Shown: piece by piece, positions 26,420 to 33,879 of the stretch | Position numbering within the stretch: the first letter of the stretch is position 1 | Layout: the number at the start of each line of letters is the position of its first letter | NCBI GenBank assembly: GCA_005776475.1 | Contig: SXPB01000231.1 | Coordinates: forward strand, 1-50,102 | Length of the DNA: 50,102 nucleotides | Direction: 5' to 3' | DNA from: Planctomycetia bacterium | GTDB lineage: Bacteria; Planctomycetota; UBA1135; UBA2386 | Notes under the pieces: generated by a model | Seen by the model: the letters and a program-made list of their open reading frames with translations, nothing else | What the model was told of the DNA's origin: nothing | Databases searched by the model: none | Program-made: the position numbers and the translations under genes

Positions 26420-26860
26420 TCAGAAGACCTGGATCGTCGCGGTGCCGGCGATCGGATCGACGCTGATGCGGATCAGGTAGCCCAGCTGCGTCGCATCGGC
26501 GATCGTGATGTAAGCAGTCTTCGTCGACATCGTGCCGAGCATCTGCAACAGGCTCGCCGACACCCGAACCACTCGACCCTGCACCTGCAGAGCGACCGGC
26601 GATCCAGACACCTGGTCGACGAACGTCGCACTGACGCTGCCGAGGTCGGTGTGGACCTCCATCAGGACGTCCTGCGACAGTCCCACCGTGCGCACATCGC
26701 GCGGCGCCGCGGCGCCGCCGTTCATGGTGAGGAAGTTGGCGCGCGGCAGAATCCAGATGCCGGTGCCGCCACCGTTCTCACCACCCTCGCCACCCAACAC
26801 CGGCAACGCCATGCAGATCGCCAAGGCGAACGCGACGAGCCAACGAAGGGTGTTCTTCAT
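26420..26860 (-). CDS. small secreted protein of unknown function
   Basis: 146 aa with a signal peptide (LRWLVAFALAICMALPVLG). A Gly/Glu-rich segment (GGEGGENGGGTG) is followed by a beta-rich body: VGLSQDVLMEVHTDLGSVSATFVDQ, ALQVQGRVVRVSASL, GYLIRISVDPIAGTATIQVF. Its leader is the one secreted leader in this window without a Gln at the predicted cleavage site. The ATG at 26860 is the only good start. It lies 110 bp downstream of the anti-sigma-like gene on the same strand and might be part of its transcript. No family recognised. Confidence 0.75.
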   Translation of the reverse strand: MKNTLRWLVAFALAICMALPVLGGEGGENGGGTGIWILPRANFLTMNGGAAAPRDVRTVGLSQDVLMEVHTDLGSVSATFVDQVSGSPVALQVQGRVVRVSASLLQMLGTMSTKTAYITIADATQLGYLIRISVDPIAGTATIQVF

Positions 26861-26969
26861 GGGATGGGATGGAGAGAGGACCGCGGGAGTCTACTTCACA
26901 GCCGCCAAAACGCCAGGGGAGAGGCCCCGGCGACTGCACGTGTATCTCGGCAACCGGGCGAGGCAACCA

Positions 26970-28007
26970 TCAGCCGACTTCGGCCAATTGGGGAAAAAGG
27001 GAGGTCAGGGCCTGCGACAGGGGCCGGGCGTCCGGGTGGTTGCGGACCAGGTGCAGGAAGTGGCTGCGGCGGGCGAGCTCGCGCCCGACCAGATTGCGTT
27101 TGTGCGGAAGCTCCGAATGGAGCCGGGTGAACCAGTGCAAACTGTCCTGGAACTGGCCCTTGAGACCGTAGGCGATGGCCAGGTTGAAGAAGGCCGTGCT
27201 CATGCGTGGCTGCTCCCCCATGACCCCCGACTCGACCAGTTGCTGGAGCAGGCGAACGGCGCCGTCCCAGTCCCCTTCGTCGAGGTGGATGTTACCGAGG
27301 TTCGACAACGCATAGCCCCGCATCAGGCGGTCGTCGCTGTTTTCGAGCACGTGCAGGAACTGCTTCCGGGCGAGGGCGCGCTGGCCGCGCACGTGATGCA
27401 CGAGACCCAGGTAGATCCGGGATTCGTGCAGGGTGGGCTCGAGACTCACGCATTCCGACAGCAGCCGTTGGCCGCGCGCGAGGCTCTCTTCGGGGGTGCG
27501 CAATTTGCCGTCGAACAGTTCCTTGGCGACGACCCAGGCCGCTTCAGGCCCTGGATTGCCCGAGCGCGCCACTTCGTCGAGCAGGTTGCGCCCCTTCATC
27601 GCCATGTCGGGCACCGGCACCGGCTCCTTGGCGACTTCGCGTGAGAAGTCGGCGGACAGGCCCATCAGGACAAAGCCGCGCCCCAACTCGTAGAGCACAC
27701 GCGCCAGCTTCTTCCGATTCGCCGTCAACTGGCCGCGCAGCTGGGCGAGCACCGTCGGCTCGGGGGCGGTCGAATCCGCGTCCGCCGTGCCCATCGCCAC
27801 GGCGAGCTGCTTGTGCATTCGCACCTGCGAACGAATGCCGTCGAGAAACTCGCGGCAGTGTCCGCACAGGTCCGAGTGGACCATCACGCGCCGAACGCCG
27901 GCCGGATCGAGTTCCCCATCGAGCATCGCCGACAGATCCACCTGGATCTGCAAGCATGGGTCGTAACCGCGATCCGCAGAGGCCGGGGGCAACATGACGG
28001 CCACCAC
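26970..28007 (-). CDS. anti-sigma factor-like protein: zinc-binding HxxxCxxC domain plus TPR repeats
   Basis: 345 aa. The N-terminus has Cys18 and the motif His44-x3-Cys48-x2-Cys51 in VMVHSDLCGHC, the zf-HC2/ZAS pattern of anti-sigma factors that bind ECF sigma factors. A helical, TPR-like region follows (AWVVAKELFDGKLRTPEESLARGQ, YALSNLGNIHLDEGDWDGAVRLL, AFFNLAIAYGLKGQFQDSLHWF). No membrane helix is visible, so it appears cytoplasmic and the TPR part may sense a partner protein. The GTG at 28007 shares its first G with the TAG stop of the sigma gene (TAGTG), a strong sign of translational coupling. An internal ATG at 27995 is an alternative start. Confidence 0.85.
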   Translation of the reverse strand: MVAVMLPPASADRGYDPCLQIQVDLSAMLDGELDPAGVRRVMVHSDLCGHCREFLDGIRSQVRMHKQLAVAMGTADADSTAPEPTVLAQLRGQLTANRKKLARVLYELGRGFVLMGLSADFSREVAKEPVPVPDMAMKGRNLLDEVARSGNPGPEAAWVVAKELFDGKLRTPEESLARGQRLLSECVSLEPTLHESRIYLGLVHHVRGQRALARKQFLHVLENSDDRLMRGYALSNLGNIHLDEGDWDGAVRLLQQLVESGVMGEQPRMSTAFFNLAIAYGLKGQFQDSLHWFTRLHSELPHKRNLVGRELARRSHFLHLVRNHPDARPLSQALTSLFPQLAEVG

Positions 28008-28936
28008 TAGACGGTAGTGGTTCCCTGGTCACGCACTTGCCGCCGCGAACCGACACATCCGCCCAAAATGCGACGATCGCCCCGGGCCCTTGTGGCCGGC
28101 CCCGAAATGCCGCGGGCGCATTTCGCCGGCCCGAGTCCGGCCTTGGCTTCGGCAGCCAGCGAGCTCGGCTGGTCAAACAGGGCGAGCGACGTTTCCATGC
28201 CGCGGAAGATCTTTCGGCGACCCCGGAAGATGACCATCTTCAGGTTCTCCAGGCGGATCTCGAGCGCTGCCGCGGCATCGCGGTACGAGACGCCCTCGAC
28301 TTCAACCATCGTCAGCGCGCGCTGCTCCTTCGGCGACAAGCGGCCGAAGTGCAGCAGGTACAGCTGCAGCCACATCAAGTACGCGTGGTTGACGGCGGTG
28401 GCACTCTCTGCCTCCGAGGCCGCGCGGTCGGGCGACCGCACGTGGGTGTCCACCGGCTGCAGTACCTCTTCGTCCATTTCGAGGAAGCGCGCGAGGCGCG
28501 ACTGCCCCTTCAGGAACTTCAGCAGCGTGTTGCGGGCGATGCGGTGCCCCCAGCCGCGAAACGCATCCGCCTTGTCGGCATGGAACCGGTGCGGGTAGCG
28601 ATAGATGTTGAGGAACACCTCTTGCACGACGTCTTGCGCATCGACGTGGTGGTACGAACGGCGCAGTCCACTCTGGATCGCCTGCAGGAACGAACCGCGG
28701 TTGAGTTCGAACAGCAGCGCGAACACTGCGGAATCGCCGGTGTCCTTGAAGACATCCATCAGGCTGGTGCTGACCCAGTCCTGGTAGTCCTGCTCCGATC
28801 CGAACTCGACGCCATCGCGCGGCGGCTTGTGGTCGGCGAGCCGTTGCAGCGACGCCGCGCCCGTGCCTTCCCACAGTTCGAGCAGCCGGCGCCGGAGCGT
28901 CGGGGCATCGAGGTACATGTGAGCTGCGTGCAACAT
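28007..28936 (-). CDS. ECF-type RNA polymerase sigma factor
   Basis: 309 aa. Region 2 is visible as LNRGSFLQAIQSGLRRSYHHVDAQDVVQEVFLNIYRYPHRF followed by FRGWGHRIARNTLLKFLKG. Region 4 is LSPKEQRALTMVEVEGVSYRDAAAALEIRLENLKMVIFRGRRKIFRG. There is a ~90-residue N-terminal extension and a ~50-residue low-complexity C-terminal tail rich in Ala, Gly and Arg. The ATG at 28936 starts the track ORF; an in-frame ATG at 28918 is also possible. The gene precedes and overlaps the anti-sigma-like gene. Inverted repeats in its leader may control its expression. Confidence 0.88.
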   Translation of the reverse strand: MLHAAHMYLDAPTLRRRLLELWEGTGAASLQRLADHKPPRDGVEFGSEQDYQDWVSTSLMDVFKDTGDSAVFALLFELNRGSFLQAIQSGLRRSYHHVDAQDVVQEVFLNIYRYPHRFHADKADAFRGWGHRIARNTLLKFLKGQSRLARFLEMDEEVLQPVDTHVRSPDRAASEAESATAVNHAYLMWLQLYLLHFGRLSPKEQRALTMVEVEGVSYRDAAAALEIRLENLKMVIFRGRRKIFRGMETSLALFDQPSSLAAEAKAGLGPAKCARGISGPATRARGDRRILGGCVGSRRQVRDQGTTTV

Positions 28937-28997
28937 GGCAAGACGGCGGGGGGACCAGTCGCTCCACGGACCGGTGGTTCACCGGTCATCTTGCCAT
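28935..28997 (-). promoter_or_regulatory. nested inverted repeats covering the sigma-factor start codon
   Basis: On the minus strand, ATGGCAAGA-type sequence at 28989-28997 can pair perfectly over 9 bp with 28935-28943. The second arm contains the first two bases of the sigma start codon (CAT at 28934-28936 on plus). Between the arms lies a second perfect 7-bp inverted repeat with a 3-nt spacer, ACCGGTG-GTT-CACCGGT (28970-28986). In RNA this could form a two-stem structure hiding the start, or the inner palindrome could be a protein-binding site in DNA. No canonical ribosome-binding site is seen in front of the ATG. Confidence 0.45.
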
Positions 28998-29086
28998 AGC
29001 CGAGTGTGTCTTGGAAGTAACAGAGAAGGATCGGTGGTAACCGAAATTTCTCCCCTCTGCGCCCCCCGGCCCCTACGCCCGAGGCA

Positions 29087-29821
29087 CTACGACGCGGTCG
29101 GCAGCAAAATCACCATGCCGAGCCCGCCCGGACCCATCGCATCGGGCCGCACGATCGCTCCGATCTCCTGGACCGCACGGCGGAAGCGCTCGATCGACTG
29201 ACCATCCACCTGGTCGGCAGGCTCGCCCACCCCACGCAGCCAGATCTGCACGCCGCCTTCGGTGGCAGCGATTTCGACGTGGCGCGCACCGATGCCTTGG
29301 GCGCGCTCCGCGAGCAGGTCGAGGCCGTGCCGGATGGCTTCCGCGAGGTTTGGAGCCGAACCCCACCAGGCGGGCGCCGAGCCCTGCACGAACACCGGCT
29401 GTTCCTGTGTCTGCCGCTGCCGGGCCACCATCGTGACCACGTCGGCGACGTCGACCGGCTCGGCGCCGGATGCAGCGAGGCGACCCTCGCGCACGGCGTC
29501 CTGCTGGACGGTGTCGCACCAGTCGAGCACGGCGAGCACTTCGCGCACCGAGCCCTTGAGCTGGGCGCGCGAATCCTCGGCGATGGCCTGGTCCAGCTTG
29601 TGCAGCCGTTGCCGCAGTTCTTCGGCGAACATCTGCTGGCTCTCGGCCAAGGCCAGGAAGCGGTCACCGAGCACGCGCGCCACATCGCTGCCGCGGCGCA
29701 AGTTGCTGCCGACATCGCGCTGGCTCGCGACGACGACCACTTCCCCCACCTTCGGTGGCGGCACCGGTAGCACATACTCGGACGACTCGGGAACGGCAAC
29801 GCCGGGTTGGTTCAGGGACAT
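29087..29821 (-). CDS. degenerate histidine-kinase-like protein
   Basis: 244 aa from the ATG at 29821; the ORF-track 674-aa version is a shadow extension. A Pro/Val-rich N-terminus precedes a long two-helix segment like a DHp domain (SQQMFAEELRQRLHKLDQAIAED ... REVLAVLDWCDTVQQDAVREGRL). No clear phosphoacceptor His is at the usual place. The region APNLAEAIRHGLDLLAERAQ resembles the start of a HATPase domain but lacks the N-box Asn, and the end GPGGLGMVILLP resembles its last G-box strand. It is probably a non-catalytic signalling or scaffold protein. It lies 150 bp upstream of the sigma gene on the same strand. Confidence 0.66.
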   Translation of the reverse strand: MSLNQPGVAVPESSEYVLPVPPPKVGEVVVVASQRDVGSNLRRGSDVARVLGDRFLALAESQQMFAEELRQRLHKLDQAIAEDSRAQLKGSVREVLAVLDWCDTVQQDAVREGRLAASGAEPVDVADVVTMVARQRQTQEQPVFVQGSAPAWWGSAPNLAEAIRHGLDLLAERAQGIGARHVEIAATEGGVQIWLRGVGEPADQVDGQSIERFRRAVQEIGAIVRPDAMGPGGLGMVILLPTAS

Positions 29822-29965
29822 CGTAGACCTCGCCGTCATCAGCCAACGGGCGATCCCGCTGCCAACGGCACCTCCCGCATCGGTCACCCCGAACGGCGTT
29901 CTTGAGCCCGGACGCCTGGCGCGAAGCGGTCGTCGCGTAGATTGCGGCGATGCCATTGTCGGCAA

Positions 29966-31150
29966 ATGCGACAGTGGACCCAGGCGAAGGCCGGCTTGCC
30001 CCCGGTGGACCTCGACGACCGTGACGTGACCCACCTCGCTCCCGACACCATCCGCTCCATCGCCCACGAAGTCGGCTTCGACCTCGTGCGCTTCGGCCCC
30101 GCCGAACCCGGCGAGCACGGCGAGCACTTCCTGCGTTGGCTGGAACAAGGCCGCCACGGCGAGATGCAGTACCTCGCCGACAACCGCGACCGCATTCTCG
30201 CGCCGGATCGTTGGCGTCCCGGCGTGCGGTCGGCCATCACACTCGCCGCCGACTACGGCGGCCCAGCCGGCGAGTTGCCCGGCGGCGGCCGCATCGCGCG
30301 CTACGCGGTCGGCCGCGACTACCACCGCTGGCTGCGCGATCGGGTGTTCGGCCTGCGCAAACGGCTCGAACGCGCCGGTCTGCCGTTCGGCTCGATGAAC
30401 GGTGGCGCCGACGCGGTGCCGGTGCTCGAACGCGCGCTGGCGGTGCGTTCGGGCATCGGCTTCCTGGCGAAGAGTGCGATGGTGATCTCGCCGGTGCAGG
30501 GGCCCTACCTGCAGCTCGCCGAACTGCTCACCGCCGAAGAACTGCCGTTCGACGCACCGGCGAGCGGCACCTGCGGCAGTTGCACCGCGTGCCTGCAGGC
30601 CTGCCCGACCGGCGCGATCACGGCCCCGTTCGAAGTCGATGCCCGGCGTTGCCTGAGCTACACGACGATCGAGCAGCGCGGCTTCATCGCCCCCGAATTG
30701 CGCGCCGCGCAGGGCGAGTGGCTGTTCGGCTGCGATGTGTGCCTCGAGGTGTGTCCGTTCACCAGGAAGAGCCCGTTGCTCGGCGTCGCCGGCAGCGCAC
30801 GCCCGAAGGACCTGCAGCCGCACCGCATCGTGCAGACGTGGACGCTGGTCGACGTGCTGACGATGGACGCCGCGCGCTACGACAACGAGTTCGTCGGCAC
30901 CGCGATGCGGCGCGCGACCCGTTCGGGGCTGCGGCGCAATGCCGCCATCGTGCTCGGCAACCGCGGCGACGAAGCGGCGCTGCCGACGCTGGTCGAGGCG
31001 CTGCGCGACGAGGACCCGGTGGTGCGTGGCCACGCCGCGTGGGCGATCGGCGCGATCGATGCGCACCGTCCCGAACTCGAAGCGGCGCGCGCGCGCGAAC
31101 CGCACGCGCAAGCCTTGGCCGAGATCGAAGCCGCGCTGTCGCGGCGTTGA
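29966..31150 (+). CDS. queG: epoxyqueuosine reductase
   Basis: 394 aa from the ATG at 29966; a GTG at 30026 (giving THLAPDTIRSIA) is also plausible and the ORF-track TTG less so. The enzyme reduces epoxyqueuosine to queuosine in tRNA position 34, using cobalamin and two 4Fe-4S clusters. The N-terminal domain contains GFDLVRFGPAE and RYAVGRDYHRWLRDRV. Clusters are bound by CGSCTACLQACPTGAI and CDVCLEVCP. A HEAT-like C-terminal end (NAAIVLGNRGDEAALPTLVEAL) is usual for QueG. QueA, the preceding step, is encoded 17 kb away at 47173-48210. Confidence 0.93.
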   Translation: MRQWTQAKAGLPPVDLDDRDVTHLAPDTIRSIAHEVGFDLVRFGPAEPGEHGEHFLRWLEQGRHGEMQYLADNRDRILAPDRWRPGVRSAITLAADYGGPAGELPGGGRIARYAVGRDYHRWLRDRVFGLRKRLERAGLPFGSMNGGADAVPVLERALAVRSGIGFLAKSAMVISPVQGPYLQLAELLTAEELPFDAPASGTCGSCTACLQACPTGAITAPFEVDARRCLSYTTIEQRGFIAPELRAAQGEWLFGCDVCLEVCPFTRKSPLLGVAGSARPKDLQPHRIVQTWTLVDVLTMDAARYDNEFVGTAMRRATRSGLRRNAAIVLGNRGDEAALPTLVEALRDEDPVVRGHAAWAIGAIDAHRPELEAARAREPHAQALAEIEAALSRR

Positions 31151-31154
31151 CCGC

Positions 31155-31604
31155 CTACTTGCCGAGCAGACCCTTCACCTGTTCGAGCACGGGCCCGATC
31201 GCCTTCTGCACGTCCGGGTTCGACGACAGCTTGGTCACCTGATCGAGCAGCGCCTTGGTCAGGCCGTCGCCGGTGCTGCCGAGGGTCGACGTCCACTTCG
31301 CGAGCGTGCCACCGGCACCGAGCTGGGTCTGCAACTGCGCCACGCATTCGGCGAGCTTGGCCTTTGCCTGCGTCGCGGTGGCGCCGTCCGTCACGCCCTG
31401 CAGCGACTGCGTCAGGTTCGTGAACGTCGCCTTCACCTGGTTCAAGTCGGTGACCTGCTTCAGCGCATCGCCAGCCTTGCCCATCAGGTCGGCGGCCGTC
31501 TTCAGCGCACCGGGAGCTTCGGCAGTGCCGGCGTTGGCATTACCACCGCAGGCGGCGACCAGGAACAACAACGGAACGACGGCGAGAACAGTGAGCGTAC
31601 GCAT
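31155..31604 (-). CDS. small helical lipoprotein
   Basis: 149 aa from the ATG at 31604. A leader with lipobox LVAAC gives a lipoprotein. The mature part is a low-complexity helical protein rich in Lys, Thr, Gln, Leu and Ala: LKTAADLMGKAGDALKQVTDL, AKLAECVAQLQTQLG, KALLDQVTKLSSNPDVQKAIGPVL. One Cys is present in the mature part apart from the lipidated one. It looks like a coiled, possibly amphipathic periplasmic protein. I do not recognise a family. It converges on queG with a 4-bp gap. Confidence 0.77.
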   Translation of the reverse strand: MRTLTVLAVVPLLFLVAACGGNANAGTAEAPGALKTAADLMGKAGDALKQVTDLNQVKATFTNLTQSLQGVTDGATATQAKAKLAECVAQLQTQLGAGGTLAKWTSTLGSTGDGLTKALLDQVTKLSSNPDVQKAIGPVLEQVKGLLGK

Positions 31605-31882
31605 GCCGCGATGGTGGCGCCAAGCGGCCCCGCCTGCAACCGTCGCGTCCACACGACCGTCGCCGACTCGCGACGCCCGGGTGGATCCGCCACGCCATCG
31701 ACGCTGCGCGCAACGCCTGCGCACCGCGGCGTCGCCACCGTCGCAGGATCGCGACTTCGCGCCCGCGACGACCGCAACGAGCCGGAGGGCAGCAGCACGG
31801 CGGCAACAGCCATAGCATCGAAGCTGCGCACTTCCTGGCGCGTGGATACGGCGCTTGGCAAGCCGATTGCTTCTAGACGTTC

Positions 31883-32104
31883 GTGACCAACGCACGCAAC
31901 ACGACGAACCTCTCCACGATGGGCAACACCGAGTTCTACAACGAGTCGAAGTGGTGCGATGGCTGCAAGGGCTACGTGCGCTTCCTGATGAGTGTGAACC
32001 ACAGCTTCTGCGTGCAGTGCGGTGGCCGCGTCCGCCTCTTCAACCGCGACGACAGCTCGCGCTTCACCGAGACGGTGCAGCGCCACAAGTGGCAGGCCTC
32101 CTGA
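31883..32104 (+). CDS. small zinc-ribbon protein
   Basis: 73 aa from the GTG at 31883, or 61 aa if the in-frame ATG at 31919 (MGNTEFYNE) is used. Two CxxC pairs separated by 16 residues, WCDGCKGYVRF and FCVQCGGRVRL, make a zinc-ribbon fold. Aromatic and basic residues follow (RFTETVQRHKW). It may bind nucleic acid or a protein partner. Upstream, 278 bp separate it from the divergent lipoprotein gene; I see no gene or RNA in that stretch. A strong terminator follows about 100 bp downstream. Confidence 0.72.
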   Translation: MTNARNTTNLSTMGNTEFYNESKWCDGCKGYVRFLMSVNHSFCVQCGGRVRLFNRDDSSRFTETVQRHKWQAS

Positions 32105-32205
32105 TCCTGATCCTCCCCCTCCCCTGAAACGCCGCCTGCCCGACTCCCCGACTGCGACTGCGACAACTCTCTCCTCTCCCTGAAACGCGACCGAATCCCT
32201 GATCC

Positions 32206-32251
32206 CGCAAGCGGCCTGCCGGTCACCCCCGGCAGGTCGCTTGCGTATTTT
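32206..32251 (+). terminator. rho-independent terminator upstream of the glutamate-semialdehyde dehydrogenase gene
   Basis: CGCAAGCGGCCTGCCGG (32206-32222) pairs with CCGGCAGGTCGCTTGCG (32229-32245) over 17 positions with one G-T wobble, a 6-nt loop (TCACCC) and a following TATTTT. It would end transcription from the zinc-ribbon gene. It lies 61 bp before the next start codon and could also act as an attenuator for that gene. Confidence 0.85.
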
Positions 32252-32312
32252 CCGGCCCCTCCGCATCCTCTGGGCCTTCTCCGCTTCCCCGATCCCATCG
32301 CGAGGATGGCCC

Positions 32313-33869
32313 GTGCAGTTGCCTGAATTCACGAACGAACCCTTCACCGATTTCACCGACCCGAAGAACCAGCAGGCCTTCCAGCAGGCGCTGCAGAAGA
32401 TCCAGAAGGAAGTGCTCGGCCGCACCTGGAACTGCTGGATCGGTGGCGAAGAAGTCCGCGGCAAGGAGACCTTCGAGGTCTTCGATCCGGCGGACACGAC
32501 GCGGCGCATCGGCAAGTACCAGAAGCTGACCTCGGTCGAAGGCAACCTCGCCGTCGAGAAGGCGCACGCTGCGTTCCCGGCCTGGGCGGCGACCCCGGTC
32601 GAACAGCGCGTCGGCATCTTCTTCAAGGCCGCCCAGCGCATGCGCGAGCGCAAGCACGAGTTCTCGGCGCTGCTGTGCCATGAAGTCGGCAAGTCGTGGG
32701 CCGAAGCCGATGCCGACACCGCCGAAGCGATCGACTTCCTCGAGTACTACGCCGGCCAGATGCTGCGCATGGCGCAGCCGCAGCCGATCGTGCCGGTGAA
32801 GGGCGAGCGCAACCAGATGATCTACATCCCGCTCGGCGTGGGCGCGATCATCCCGCCGTGGAACTTCCCGCTGGCGATCATGGCGGGCATGGCATCGGCG
32901 GCCATGGTCGCGGGCAACACCGTGGTGGTGAAGCCGGCGAGCCAGTCGCCGGCGGTCGCCGCCATGTGGGTCGAGCTGATGTACGAATGCGGGCTGCCCA
33001 AGGGCGTGCTCAACTTCCTGACCGGCCCCGGCAGCGACGTCGGCGGCGCGCTGGTGCAGCACAAGCTGACGCGTTTCATCTCGTTCACCGGCAGCCGCGA
33101 CGTCGGCCTGTGGATCTTCGAGAAGTCGAGCAAGACGCAGACCGGCCAGATCTGGATGAAGCGCCTCGTCGCGGAAATGGGCGGCAAGGACAGCATCCTG
33201 GTCGACAAGGACTGCGACCTCGACAAGGCGGTCGACGCCGTCGTCGCGTCGGCGTTCGGCTACCAGGGCCAGAAGTGTTCGGCGTGCAGCCGCGCGATCG
33301 TGCACCAGAACGTCTACGACGAGTTCTGCAAGCGCATCGTGCCGAAGGTCGAGGCGATCAAGATGGGCCACCCGAGCGATCGCACGATCGGCTTTGGCCC
33401 GATGGTCGATGCCGCGGCCAAGAAGAAGACGCTCGAGTACATCGCGACCGGCAAGAAGGAGAGCAAACTGCTGGTCGGCGGCGGCGAAGGCCCGAAGGGC
33501 GGCCACTTCGTGCAGCCGACCGTGTTCGCCGACGTCAAGCCGACGGCGAAGATCGCGCTGGAAGAGATCTTCGGGCCGGTGCTCGCGATCATCCGCGTGA
33601 AGGACTTCGACGAAGGCCTCGCCGTCGCCAACAACACCGAGTACGGCCTCACCGGCTCCGTGTTCACCAAGAACGAGCAGCACAAGGAACGCTGCCGTCG
33701 CGACTTCCACGTCGGCAACTTCTACATCAACCGCAAGTGCACGGGGGCCCTGGTCGGCGCCCATCCGTTCGGCGGCTTCAACATGTCGGGCACCGACAGC
33801 AAGGCCGGCGGCCCGGACTACCTGCTGCAGTTCCTGCAGGCGAAGACGATCAGCGAGAAGATCGGCTAG
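32313..33869 (+). CDS. L-glutamate gamma-semialdehyde dehydrogenase
   Basis: 518 aa from the GTG at 32313 with GAGG about 9 nt upstream; the ORF-track start at 32241 lies inside the terminator. It oxidises glutamate-5-semialdehyde (pyrroline-5-carboxylate) to glutamate in proline and arginine catabolism, using NAD+. Family features: FTNEPFTDF at the N-terminus, PWNFPLAI, FTGSRDVG, the catalytic Glu in AEMGGKD, the catalytic Cys in GQKCSACSR, and GPVLAIIRV. The C-terminus GGPDYLLQFLQAKTISEKI matches RocA/PruA enzymes. No proline dehydrogenase is adjacent. Confidence 0.93.
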   Translation: MQLPEFTNEPFTDFTDPKNQQAFQQALQKIQKEVLGRTWNCWIGGEEVRGKETFEVFDPADTTRRIGKYQKLTSVEGNLAVEKAHAAFPAWAATPVEQRVGIFFKAAQRMRERKHEFSALLCHEVGKSWAEADADTAEAIDFLEYYAGQMLRMAQPQPIVPVKGERNQMIYIPLGVGAIIPPWNFPLAIMAGMASAAMVAGNTVVVKPASQSPAVAAMWVELMYECGLPKGVLNFLTGPGSDVGGALVQHKLTRFISFTGSRDVGLWIFEKSSKTQTGQIWMKRLVAEMGGKDSILVDKDCDLDKAVDAVVASAFGYQGQKCSACSRAIVHQNVYDEFCKRIVPKVEAIKMGHPSDRTIGFGPMVDAAAKKKTLEYIATGKKESKLLVGGGEGPKGGHFVQPTVFADVKPTAKIALEEIFGPVLAIIRVKDFDEGLAVANNTEYGLTGSVFTKNEQHKERCRRDFHVGNFYINRKCTGALVGAHPFGGFNMSGTDSKAGGPDYLLQFLQAKTISEKIG

Positions 33870-33879
33870 AGCCGACCCC

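Noticed and set aside
31605-31882. Possible tRNA or small RNA in the 278-bp gap
   Set aside because: I could not find a cloverleaf, TTCGA-type loop or terminator with confidence.
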